Source: Limimaricola cinnabarinus
Lineage (GTDB): Bacteria > Pseudomonadota > Alphaproteobacteria > Rhodobacterales > Rhodobacteraceae
DNA: 64,000 nucleotides
Reading direction: 5' to 3'
Assembly: GCF_002723615.1 (NCBI RefSeq)
Contig: NZ_KZ304952.1
Span: 218,910 to 282,909 of the forward strand
This document shows, piece after piece, positions 18,379 through 26,222 of the stretch. A program made the translations under genes and the position numbers. Position 1 is the stretch's first letter. Every line of letters begins with the position of its first letter. The notes under the pieces are model-generated. The model saw only the letters and a list, made by a program, of their open reading frames with translations, was not told where the DNA came from and did no database searches.

Positions 18379-19043
18379 CAATCGCGATCATTGGCGGCAC
18401 CGGGCCGCAGGGCCAGGGCCTCGCGCTGCGCTTCGCGCGCGCCGGCGTCGAGGTGGTGCTGGGCGGCCGCGACGGTCCGCGCGCCGCCGCCATCGCCGAG
18501 GAGCTGCAGGCGCAGCTGCCCGAGGGCGCCGCGAAGATCCGTGGCCTCGACAACGAGGGCGCGACCGAGGCCGCCGGGGAAATGGTGATCCTCGCCGTCC
18601 CCTTCTCGGCCCATAACGCGACGCTGGAGGCGCTGAAGCCCGCCCTCGCCGGAAAGATCCTCGTCGACATCGTGGTGCCGCTCTCCGAGGGCGACCCCAA
18701 GAAGGTTTCCATGCCGCCCGAGGGCTCGGCCACCGAGGCGGCGCAGGCGCTGCTTGGCGATGAGATCCCGGTGATCGGCGCGCTGCACAACGTCTCGGCG
18801 GTGACGCTGAAGGCGCTCGACCAGTCGATCAACTGCGACATCCTCGTCTGCGGCAACAGCCTGGAGGCCCGCAAGAAGGTGATCGAGCTGGTGCGCAAGC
18901 TCGGCGTCGAGGCCTACAACGCCGGCGACGCGCAGTCCGCGCGCTGCATCGAGGCGATCACCCCGATCCTGATCCGGCTGAACATCTCGAAGGCCGTGCC
19001 CTTCAGCCATGCGGGCATCCGCATCTGCCCGCCCGATCACTGA
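18375..19043 (+). CDS. npdG: F420-dependent NADP reductase (NADPH:F420 oxidoreductase)
   Basis: 222 aa Rossmann protein that passes hydride between NADPH and F420. N-terminal [20 protein letters not shown] has GGTGPQG as nucleotide loop; GGRD follows for NADP selection, then [10 protein letters not shown] and [11 protein letters not shown]. Start overlaps the cofE stop by 4 bases. It would recharge F420H2 from NADPH for the oxidoreductase encoded next. Confidence 0.93.
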   Translation: MTIAIIGGTGPQGQGLALRFARAGVEVVLGGRDGPRAAAIAEELQAQLPEGAAKIRGLDNEGATEAAGEMVILAVPFSAHNATLEALKPALAGKILVDIVVPLSEGDPKKVSMPPEGSATEAAQALLGDEIPVIGALHNVSAVTLKALDQSINCDILVCGNSLEARKKVIELVRKLGVEAYNAGDAQSARCIEAITPILIRLNISKAVPFSHAGIRICPPDH

Positions 19044-19085
19044 ACCCACAAGAAAAGCATCAATTCTCTAGGGAGGAGAAATCAC

Positions 19086-20126
19086 ATGGAATTCGGCATC
19101 TGCTTCAAGGGCTTCGTCGAGCCCGAACGCGCCAAGGCTCTGGTCCGTCAGGCCGAGAACGCGGGCTTCGACTATTGCTGGTTCTACGACAGCCACATCC
19201 TGTGGCGCGAAAGCTTCGTCGCCATGGCGATGTGCATGGAGCACACCACCCGCATGCGCTTCGGCCCTCTGGTGACCAACCCCAATTCGCGCGAATGGTC
19301 GGTCGCGGCCTCGCTCTTCGGCTCGCTCGCCAAGCAGTCAGGCGGCCGCTTCGACATCGGGCTGGGGCGTGGCGACAGCGCGGTGCGCGTCATGGGCAAG
19401 AAGCCGTCCACGCTGAAGCGCCTCGAGGAGTTCACCCATGTGGTGAAGGCGCTCATTCGTGGCGAGGAGGTGCAATACGGCGAATGCCCCGAGCCGGTGA
19501 AGTTCCCCTGGGCCGACGGCTACGAGCTGCCCGTCTGGATCGGCGCCTATGGCCCCAAGGCGCTGGCCTCCGCCGGCCGCGTCGGCGACGGCGTGGTGCT
19601 GCAGATCGCCGAGCCCAAGATCGTCAAGTGGCTGGCCGACCAGGCCAAGACCGCGGGTACCGAGGCCGGGCTCGACATGTCGAACTACAAGGTGATGGCC
19701 GCCGCCCCCGCCCATACCGGGCCGATCGACGAGGCGATCGAGAAGGTGAAGTGGTTCCCCGCCATGGTCGGCAACCACGTCGCCGACATCGTCGAGAAAT
19801 ACGGCAGCGACAGCGATCAGGTGCCCTCCTCGCTCACCTCCTACATCGAGAACCGCAAGGGCTACGACTACTCCAAGCACGGCCAGAGCGATAACCCCTA
19901 TCTCGACTTCATCACCGAGGACATCATCAAGAGCTTCTGCGTGCTGGGCACGCCCGAGGAGCACATCACCAAGATCCGCGAGCTCGAAGAGGCGGGCACC
20001 ACGCAGTTCAACATCTATCTCGACAGCGGCGACGAGGAGAAGATCATCGCCGATTACGGCGACACGGTGATCCCGGCCTTCCGCGAGAAGGCGGACAACG
20101 TCACCAAGCTGAAGGCCGTCTCCTAA
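19086..20126 (+). CDS. LLM-class F420-dependent oxidoreductase
   Basis: 346 aa luciferase-like TIM-barrel protein. It closely matches my memory of the F420-linked subfamily TIGR03842: MEFGICFKGFVEPERAKALV, FYDSHILWRESFVAMAMCME, FGPLVTNPNSREWSVAASLF, RFDIGLGRGDSAVRVMGKKP and HGQSDNPYLDF. A GGGAGGAG ribosome site lies upstream and the gene is 42 bases from npdG. As the only client enzyme in the F420 operon, and divergent from pyrimidine genes that lack a dihydropyrimidine dehydrogenase, it is my candidate for an F420H2-dependent uracil/thymine reductase. RutA-like ring-opening monooxygenase chemistry (also LLM fold) is the alternative. Confidence 0.93.
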   Translation: MEFGICFKGFVEPERAKALVRQAENAGFDYCWFYDSHILWRESFVAMAMCMEHTTRMRFGPLVTNPNSREWSVAASLFGSLAKQSGGRFDIGLGRGDSAVRVMGKKPSTLKRLEEFTHVVKALIRGEEVQYGECPEPVKFPWADGYELPVWIGAYGPKALASAGRVGDGVVLQIAEPKIVKWLADQAKTAGTEAGLDMSNYKVMAAAPAHTGPIDEAIEKVKWFPAMVGNHVADIVEKYGSDSDQVPSSLTSYIENRKGYDYSKHGQSDNPYLDFITEDIIKSFCVLGTPEEHITKIRELEEAGTTQFNIYLDSGDEEKIIADYGDTVIPAFREKADNVTKLKAVS

Positions 20127-20151
20127 AGCTCTCCCTGCGCAAAGACGCCCA

Positions 20152-20179
20152 CCGGCGGGCAGCCCACCCTGCCCGCCGG
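20152..20179 (+). terminator. Hairpin ending the F420 operon
   Basis: Perfect 11-bp inverted repeat CCGGCGGGCAG / CTGCCCGCCGG with a 6-base loop, 25 bases after the LLM stop codon. There is no T-run after it, so termination may be weak or Rho-assisted, allowing some read-through into the regulator gene. Confidence 0.5.
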
Positions 20180-20261
20180 AAAGGCCCGCCTCCGCTGGTC
20201 TCGCCTTTGCAGTTGTGCAATAGGGCGTGAAGATCGACCTATACGAGGGGCTCAACGGCTC

Positions 20262-20885
20262 ATGGCACGCATGGCAGGCTCGAAGCCCAGGACCCGGATC
20301 CAGCGCAAGAACACCGAGCAGATCCTCGGCGCGGCGCTCGAGGTCTTTGCCCAGCACGGCTCGTCCGGCGCCTCGATCAACCTGATCGCCAAGACCGCCG
20401 GGCTCACCACGCCGAACCTTCTTTATTATTTCGAGAGCAAGGACGCGATCCGCCAGGAGCTTCTGGCGCGCACGCTTCAGCTTTGGATGGCACCCTTGAA
20501 CATGCTCAGCCCGCATGGCGAGCCGGTCGAGGAGATCTGCCAGTACATCCGGCGCAAGCTCGACATCTCGAAGAACTTTTCCAAGGAAAGCAAGTTCTTC
20601 GCCAACGAGATCCTGAGCGGGCTGCCGCAGTCCAAGAACGAGATCTTCGGCCCGCTGAAGGAGCTCTACAGCGCCAAGATCGCGGTGCTGGAGGACTGGA
20701 TCCGCGCGGGCCGCATCGCCCCCGTCGATCCGCATCACCTGCTCTACTCGATCTGGGCGACGACCCAGCACTATGCCGATTTCGACGTGCAGATCGAGCA
20801 GATCGCGCCGGAAAAGGCGAAAGACCGCTTTGCCGACGCCGAGGCCTTCCTGATCGAGATGTATCGAAAGCTGCTCGTCACTTGA
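20262..20885 (+). CDS. RutR-like TetR-family transcriptional regulator
   Basis: 207 aa TetR regulator. The N-terminal helix-turn-helix (about 20-65) contains INLIAKTAGLTTPNLLYYF. The ligand domain strongly resembles E. coli RutR, the uracil-responsive regulator of pyrimidine use: LWMAPLNML, KLDISKNFSKESKFFANEIL, IAPVDPHHLLYSIW and ATTQHYADF. Start at 20262 (MARMAGSKP) with GAGGGG 11 bases upstream; MAGSKP at 20271 is possible. Its place directly after the F420 operon, and the half-site between the divergent operons, link F420 synthesis with pyrimidine catabolism. Confidence 0.9.
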   Translation: MARMAGSKPRTRIQRKNTEQILGAALEVFAQHGSSGASINLIAKTAGLTTPNLLYYFESKDAIRQELLARTLQLWMAPLNMLSPHGEPVEEICQYIRRKLDISKNFSKESKFFANEILSGLPQSKNEIFGPLKELYSAKIAVLEDWIRAGRIAPVDPHHLLYSIWATTQHYADFDVQIEQIAPEKAKDRFADAEAFLIEMYRKLLVT

Positions 20886-20947
20886 GCGTTGCGGCGGCGG
20901 TCACGCCCCGCCGCAGGGTCCGAACCGACACGCGCTCGCGCCGCATC

Positions 20948-22246
20948 TCAACCGGTCGCGCTGGCCCCCCGGTAAAGGCGCACCGCCTCGTCCTCCACGA
21001 TCGCCACATCCGCAAAGCACAGCGGCGCGCCGGCCCGCACGGGCCGCGCCAGTCGCACCCCTTGGGCGAGCCCGATGGGAAGAACGTCACGATCTCGGGC
21101 GTGCTCGGCGGGCATGACCTGCCCGTGGACGGTGTAGCCCCCCTCCCCGTCAAGGGTTTCGCCCACCGCCAGGTCCCGCTTGGCCACCGCCGCGACGCTG
21201 GCGGCGAAACGCCGCGTGGTGCCGGTCGGCTCATGGCGCAGCGCAGCCGACAGCACCGAAACCGACAGCTCCAACCCGATCATGTGGAAGGGCCGGTACA
21301 TGGCGGCGAAACGTCCCGTCGCATCCGTCGGCAGGCCGTATTGGCGAAAGCAGGCCGCGGCATAATCGTTCGGCGCCTCGATCACCACATAGACGCCCCA
21401 GCGCAGATCGCGGAAGACGGGCCGCCCGTCGCGTTCGAGGCTCGAGACCACCTCGACCATGCCGCTCCGTTCCAGCACGCCGCCCAGCGCGCGGGGGCGC
21501 AGGACATGCGCGAGATCGTCCGCGCCGCAGGGCGGGAAGGCCAGTCCCTGTTCGGGAACCGCGAGGCCGGTGGCATTGGCGATGGCCGCGGCCTCGATCG
21601 CGCTCTTGGTGCCGTCGAGAAAGGAGTTGAACATCTGCGGGTTCATGCCCGCCCGGCGCGCCTCTTCGGCGGTGAGCCCGTAATGGTCCCAGACATCGTC
21701 GGGGGTCACCTGATGATAGCCCGGCAGATATTTCGTGCCCTTTCCGGCCGCGACGACCCCGAAGCCGCTGGCCCGCGCCCAATCGACCATCTCGCAGACC
21801 AGCGCAGGCTGATCGCCGTAAGCCATGGAGTAGACCACCCCCGCCTCGGCCGCGCGGTGCGCAAGCGCCGGCCCGGCCAACACGTCCGCCTCGACATTCA
21901 CCATGACCACGTGCTTGCCGGCCGCGATGGCGGCAAGCGCATGGGCGATGCCGGCGCGCGGATGCCCCGTGGCCTCGATCACCACCTCGACCTCGTCCAG
22001 CGCCGCGAGGGCGCGGCCATCATCGACAAAGCGCGTCGCCGCGATGCGCGCCTCGTCCCAGCCGACCTCGGCGCAGGCCGACCTTGCCCGCCCAGGGTCG
22101 AGATCGGCGATCGCCGCCACCTCCAGCCCCTCGATGCCAGGCACTTGGCTGAGGAACATCGAACCGAACTTGCCCGCCCCGATCAGCCCGGCCCGCACCG
22201 GCCTGCCCTCCGCCGCGCGCGCGGCGCAAAGTGTCGTCAGATTCAT
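20948..22246 (-). CDS. NAD(P)-dependent oxidoreductase with C-terminal SAF domain
   Basis: 432 aa. Residues of about 15-160 form a homoserine-dehydrogenase-like Rossmann domain (VRAGLIGAGKFGSMFLSQVP, VVIEATGHPRAG, GKHVVMVNVEADV). A middle catalytic part contains VAAGKGTKYLPGYHQVTPDD and GTKSAIEAAAIANATGL, and the C-terminus (about 350-425) is a SAF/antifreeze-like domain (AKRDLAVGETLDGEGGY). Start 22246 follows GGGAGGCCGAC. Relatives occur in sugar-alcohol and sugar-acid catabolism, but I cannot assign a substrate. It stands alone, convergent with the TetR gene; no transporter or partner enzyme lies beside it. Confidence 0.85.
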   Translation of the reverse strand: MNLTTLCAARAAEGRPVRAGLIGAGKFGSMFLSQVPGIEGLEVAAIADLDPGRARSACAEVGWDEARIAATRFVDDGRALAALDEVEVVIEATGHPRAGIAHALAAIAAGKHVVMVNVEADVLAGPALAHRAAEAGVVYSMAYGDQPALVCEMVDWARASGFGVVAAGKGTKYLPGYHQVTPDDVWDHYGLTAEEARRAGMNPQMFNSFLDGTKSAIEAAAIANATGLAVPEQGLAFPPCGADDLAHVLRPRALGGVLERSGMVEVVSSLERDGRPVFRDLRWGVYVVIEAPNDYAAACFRQYGLPTDATGRFAAMYRPFHMIGLELSVSVLSAALRHEPTGTTRRFAASVAAVAKRDLAVGETLDGEGGYTVHGQVMPAEHARDRDVLPIGLAQGVRLARPVRAGAPLCFADVAIVEDEAVRLYRGASATG

Positions 22247-22335
22247 GTCGGCCTCCCTCTCCTGCCCCGAAAGGAGCGGATCGGGCGGCGCGGGTCCAGA
22301 GGCATCGCGCCGGACCGGGCCAAAGGGCCGGGTTT

Positions 22336-22521
22336 TCAGGGCCGTCTTTTCAGGGCCGCCGTCACCTCGACCTCGACGACGAATTGCTGCCGGGCGAAGC
22401 CCGACACGATCATCAGCGTCAAGGCCGCAAGCCGGGGAGGCCGTCGTGATCGGAACACCGGCCGGGCCAAGACTGGCCACGTGGCCTGTCCGATCTGGGC
22501 GGCTAGATCATCAGCCCCCCG
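22336..22521 (-). pseudogene. RidA/YjgF-family remnant
   Basis: A minus-strand frame ends with a RidA-type C-terminus (LTLMIVSGFARQQFVVEVEV then TAAL) preceded by a RidA-like internal piece GADDLAAQIGQATWPVL. The sequence between the two pieces, and the normal N-terminus, are missing, leaving about 60 of the expected 130 residues. It lies upstream of the SAF oxidoreductase on the same strand and may once have belonged to its operon. Confidence 0.6.
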
Positions 22522-22669
22522 TGCCTTGTGAACGCCTTTTTCACCGATTGAGGCAAGGTGGCCATGATGAGCCGCAGGTTCAACGGCGCGCGGTCGCGCA
22601 GATCGCACAGCAGGGCCAACCGGTCAGAAAGGTGTCGCTCGGGGTCGGCCCGCATTCGATCGATGCCTG

Positions 22670-22905
22670 TCCGTCTTCGGGAACCTCGGCCAGCATGGGG
22701 TCGAAGTCATCCTCGTGAATGCGCGCCAGGCCGAGAACGTGCCGCCGGAAGACCGAACTGAGCGGCGCCGGCTGGTGGCGGCAACCGCGCGCCTACGGCC
22801 ACTTGGGCGAAAGTTTCCGGCCCGAAGGCGGGATCGCCGCGGTGCGGTCCCCTCTCCGGCAGCATGTCCGGCAGTCCGATCATGCGCCTGCTGACGAAAG
22901 GAAAG
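22670..22905 (+). pseudogene. IS110-family transposase fragment, frameshifted
   Basis: In one plus frame LGQHGVEVILVNARQAENVP (from about 22685) matches the conserved IS110 block that precedes the GRKT motif. After a frameshift the next frame continues RRKTELSGAGWWRQP, AYGHLGESFRPEGGIAAVRS and PLRQ, matching the following IS110 block. Both ends of the transposase are gone and no inverted repeats are expected for this family. It is a dead fragment of about 80 codons. Confidence 0.6.
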
Positions 22906-22955
22906 CGCGGCCGGGACGTCCGGCGCCGCGCCTTCCCCGCGGCACGCGTGCCGCT

Positions 22956-25340
22956 TCAGCCTTCCTGCCCCTCGCCGGAGCCGCCGGTCGCCGCATCGTC
23001 GACCTGCTTGAGCCGCAGCGCCTGAGTCCGGCCATCCTTGGCCTCGCCGAAGAAGATCGTCTGGTGCGGGAAGGGAATCTCGATCCCGCGCGCGTCGAAG
23101 ATGCGCTTGAGGATGCCGTTATAGGCGCGGCCCAGCCCCCATTGCGTGCCCGGCACGGTCTTGATCCGCGCCCGCACCACCACGGCGCTGTCGCCGAAGC
23201 TGTTGACGCCGAACCACTCCATCTCGCCCATGATGTTGGCGCGCTGCTCGGGATCGGCCTTCAGCTCGTCGAAGGCGTCGAACATCGCCTGCTTCGCCTC
23301 TTCCACGTCCTCGCGGTAGGCGATCCCCATGTCGCAGACGAAATACGAGAAATCGCGCATGAAGTTCGACACCATGTCGACGCTGGAGAAGGGGATGATG
23401 TGGAAGGTGCCCTGCACGTCGCGCAAGGACACCGAGCGCACGGTCAGCTTCTCGACCACGCCGGTCGTGCCGCCGACGGTGACCACGTCGCCCACGTTCA
23501 TCGCGTTCTCGAACTGGATGAAGACGCCGGTGATGATGTCCTGCACCAGCTTTTGCGCACCAAAGCCGATGGCGAGGCCCAGCACACCGGCCGAGGCCAG
23601 AAGCGGGCCGATGTCGAGGCCGATCTCGGCCAGAGCGAACATCAGGGTGAAGATCAGCAGCGCGATGGCGAAGGCGTTGCGCAGCAGCGTCAGCAAGGTG
23701 GTCTCGCGCGAGGTCGGGATCTTGCCGACCTCGGGGTTGAGCCGGTAGTCGATCCAGCTGTTGACCGCGAGCCAGATCAGCGCCGCCACCAAGAGGATCA
23801 GCGCCACCGAGATAACGCGGCCCGAGGCTTCGAGCCCGACCGGCGAGGCGAACCAGCCGCCGAGATCGTAAAGCCCGATCACGTCGAGCGTGTAGATGAC
23901 CACCGCCAGCGTCACCACGAGCCGCAGCGCGATCAGCACCTTGGGCACGATCGCGTTGAGGCGCGGCTCGAGCAGCGGCAGCTTGGTCCGCATCTCGGCG
24001 GGCAGCACGATGCCATGACGCAGCGCGCGGCCGATCGCGCCGATGATCAGAGATCCGATCAGCGCCGCGGCCAGCACCTTGCCCGAGGCGATCAGATGGC
24101 CCGCCACCACATCGGCGGAGCGCGAGATCACCATCACGAACATGAAGGCCAGGTAGGTCAGCGCGAACCAGTGCCATGTCCGGGTCAGCGTGCCCAGCGG
24201 GCCGCCGAGCTGCTGGCGCGCCGGCGCTGCGGGTGCTGCGGGCGCTGCGGGCGCTGCCGCATATGATGTGCCGGTGGCCGACACGGGCGCGCCCGGCAGG
24301 CCATCGGGGGCGTCCTGCTCGTCCTCGACCCTGTCGGCCATCAGGCGGCGGGCGATCCAGTTGGCGACATCGTCGCGATGCCGGAACACCAGCACCACCA
24401 GGTAGATCAGGATGAAGACCGAAAGCAGCGCCGAGACGCCGAGGCCCGCGGCGAAGGAGATGTTGCGGTTGACCAGCGGCAGCACCAGAAGCTGGCCATA
24501 GCCCAGCACGCTCACCACCACGTTCACGTGCCGGTTCAGCCGCAGCGCGGCGCTGTTGGACAGGTTGACCAGCCGCAGGCCACCGGTGGCGGGCGAGACG
24601 ATGGCGCGGATCGCCACCTTGACCAGCTCGACCAGCAAGAAGGCGTTGAGATAGAGCGCCTGACGGAACCCGACCTCCGCATATTCCCCCAGCGCCATCA
24701 GCGATATGGCATACCCCAGCGCCCAGGCCGCGACGACCACCGCCGCGTCGAGCAGGGTCGAGCCCACGAAGATGAAGATCGTGCGCAGGAAATTGGCGTG
24801 CGCGGCGCGCTCGCCCATCCGCTGGAAGACCGGCTTCATCAGCGCCCGCAGCACCATCCAGACCGCCACCGTGATGACGATCACCAGGATCAGGCTCTGG
24901 AAGGTCTCCCACAGCACCGGCAGGTCGAGCCCGGCGAGACCGCCCAGAAGATTGCCATTGCCCGAAAAGCTGCGGATGACCTGATCGGTCTGCGCGGCCA
25001 GCCCTTCGGCGATGTCCTGGGTGATCTGGGCGATGCGCGTTCCGATCGATACGCGCGGTTCGATCGCCGGCACCGCTTCGGCGGTCGCCTCGATCTCGCC
25101 GAGCGGCCCCGCCTCGGTGGTCACGCGTTCCAGCTCCGCGATCAGCGCCTCCCGCGCGGTTTCATCGCGCAGCACCTCGAGCAGGCCGGTGAGCGGCCCC
25201 GCCCCGGCTTCCGCCGCGACCTCTTCGGAGGCCACCGATTGAGCAGGCAGGATCTGGGCCATGGCCTGCTGCGGCAGGCCGAGGATCAATCCCAGCAACA
25301 GAGCCGCAACTTGTATCAATTGAACAAAGGGTCGTGGCAT
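22956..25340 (-). CDS. Large MscS-family mechanosensitive channel (YbiO-like)
   Basis: 794 aa. Signal peptide (about 1-28, ending QQAMA), a periplasmic region to about 140, then some 10-11 membrane segments with an Ala/Pro-rich cytoplasmic linker (near residues 355-375, encoded by short GCGGGCGCT-type repeats). The MscS core includes the pore helix ASAGVLGLAIGFGAQKLVQD, IFIQFENAMNVGDVV-like GVFIQFENAMNVGDVVTVGG, VEKLTVRSVSLRD and a C-terminal domain ending in GIEIPFPHQTIFFG. Releases solutes on hypo-osmotic shock. Transcribed alone. Confidence 0.93.
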   Translation of the reverse strand: MPRPFVQLIQVAALLLGLILGLPQQAMAQILPAQSVASEEVAAEAGAGPLTGLLEVLRDETAREALIAELERVTTEAGPLGEIEATAEAVPAIEPRVSIGTRIAQITQDIAEGLAAQTDQVIRSFSGNGNLLGGLAGLDLPVLWETFQSLILVIVITVAVWMVLRALMKPVFQRMGERAAHANFLRTIFIFVGSTLLDAAVVVAAWALGYAISLMALGEYAEVGFRQALYLNAFLLVELVKVAIRAIVSPATGGLRLVNLSNSAALRLNRHVNVVVSVLGYGQLLVLPLVNRNISFAAGLGVSALLSVFILIYLVVLVFRHRDDVANWIARRLMADRVEDEQDAPDGLPGAPVSATGTSYAAAPAAPAAPAAPARQQLGGPLGTLTRTWHWFALTYLAFMFVMVISRSADVVAGHLIASGKVLAAALIGSLIIGAIGRALRHGIVLPAEMRTKLPLLEPRLNAIVPKVLIALRLVVTLAVVIYTLDVIGLYDLGGWFASPVGLEASGRVISVALILLVAALIWLAVNSWIDYRLNPEVGKIPTSRETTLLTLLRNAFAIALLIFTLMFALAEIGLDIGPLLASAGVLGLAIGFGAQKLVQDIITGVFIQFENAMNVGDVVTVGGTTGVVEKLTVRSVSLRDVQGTFHIIPFSSVDMVSNFMRDFSYFVCDMGIAYREDVEEAKQAMFDAFDELKADPEQRANIMGEMEWFGVNSFGDSAVVVRARIKTVPGTQWGLGRAYNGILKRIFDARGIEIPFPHQTIFFGEAKDGRTQALRLKQVDDAATGGSGEGQEG

Positions 25341-25828
25341 CGACGGCCTTCCTTCTGGGCGTTCGAGCGGGCCCAGGCACCGTCAGGCGGCCGGGCGGCG
25401 GGCATTGCGATCGGATTGCCCGGATATCGGGCACCCCGGTTCCTCGTGCGCCCATAGCAGGAGCACGAGACCGTTTCGGAAACAGTGCCTATCGCGGCAT
25501 CGGGGATGAAGGAAGGGGGATACAACGGTGAAATCCCTGTCACTTCACGACGCGGAATGCCTCTGCATGGCATCATCGGGCCTGGTCTTGGCAGGAATGA
25601 GCCAGCACCCCATGGATTTTCGGGCGGAACGCGGAGCTGTCGCGGGGCGGCATCCACACGACCGTCACGACCGCGTCAGACCGCCCGAGGCGCCGGGCGA
25701 ACGCGCTTCGGAGCCGTTGATAGGCTCCTCATACTCCCGTTCTTCCATAGGCCGAAAGATGTGAGATTGGCCGCGAACGGCCAGAGGGCCGACCGAAGTG
25801 ACGGCAACCGCTCTTTCCCCTTTTGCCG
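25341..25828. other. Intergenic region without recognisable gene
   Basis: 488 bases between the MscS gene and the small paralogue at 25829. Short frames exist on both strands but none has family resemblance or a convincing ribosome site with sensible composition. It should hold the mscS promoter on the minus strand. Confidence 0.5.
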
Positions 25829-26134
25829 TCAGGTTCCAGCCAAGGCAACGTCACCTCGCAGCCGCCGAACGGTTTCGCGCAGTCCTTGCAGAACGCGCGC
25901 CATCGCGGCGATGTCGATATCACCCTCATCACGCAGCGCCGCGAGATCCGCATGCGCCCGTGCGGTTTGCTTGCGCGCAAGCGTACCGCGCAATTTCTGG
26001 CTGCAGGTGTCGATGCTGCGTGCCGTCCTATCGAGCGCGTGACGCACGCGCGACATGTCGTCCTGGCGGCGCAGCAGCGACAGCGCGGCATCCACGCCAT
26101 CAACAAAGTTCCATGCATGCCGCGAGGTCAGCAA
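25829..26134 (-). CDS. Small helical protein, copy A of a duplicated pair
   Basis: 101 aa, probably from TTG at 26134. It contains LSLLRRQDDMSRVRHALD, RSIDTCSQKLRG and RVLQGLRETVRRLRG and is predicted to be all-helical. Copy B at 33566-33901 shares these blocks in the same order; conservation of this frame over the others supports it being coding. I do not recognise the family. It is divergent from the oxidase cluster, 88 bases away. Confidence 0.65.
   Translation of the reverse strand: MLTSRHAWNFVDGVDAALSLLRRQDDMSRVRHALDRTARSIDTCSQKLRGTLARKQTARAHADLAALRDEGDIDIAAMARVLQGLRETVRRLRGDVALAGT
25988..26098 (-). repeat. Duplicated DNA segment, copy A
   Basis: About 111 bases nearly identical (I count roughly nine mismatches) to 33722-33832, in the same orientation. 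It covers the central part of the two small paralogous genes. The two copies bracket the whole respiratory cluster. Confidence 0.85.
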
Positions 26135-26137
26135 AAG

Positions 26138-26156
26138 CCTTAAGGTTTCCTTAAGG
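26138..26156. promoter_or_regulatory. Iterated CCTTAAGG palindrome before oxidase cluster
   Basis: CCTTAAGG occurs twice (26138-26145 and 26149-26156) with a 3-base spacer, so the copies start 11 bases apart, one helical turn. It lies between the divergent copy-A gene and the oxidase gene and resembles a dimer-of-dimers operator. The binding protein is unknown. Confidence 0.4.
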
Positions 26157-26222
26157 AATCGAGACGAACCGCACGGCTTTCACGACCGCGCCGATGCGCG
26201 GCCGGATTGAGGAGAACATCAC

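Noticed and set aside
19086..20126. LLM protein as RutA-type uracil monooxygenase
   Set aside because: RutA is also LLM-fold and would fit a RutR regulator, but rutB-rutF partners are absent and the sequence matches the F420-linked subfamily; kept only as alternative.
24180..24260. GCGGGCGCT-type microsatellite
   Set aside because: Encodes an Ala/Pro linker in the MscS protein; ordinary low-complexity, no separate element.
22719..24266. Plus-strand frame of about 515 codons opposite the MscS gene
   Set aside because: Only its first about 60 codons make sense, as part of the IS110 remnant; the rest is antisense to a clear MscS channel.
25528..25764. Possible small plus-strand gene in the mscS upstream region
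   Set aside because: GTG start with a distant purine run, but composition is poor, there is no similarity, and it overlaps nothing conserved.
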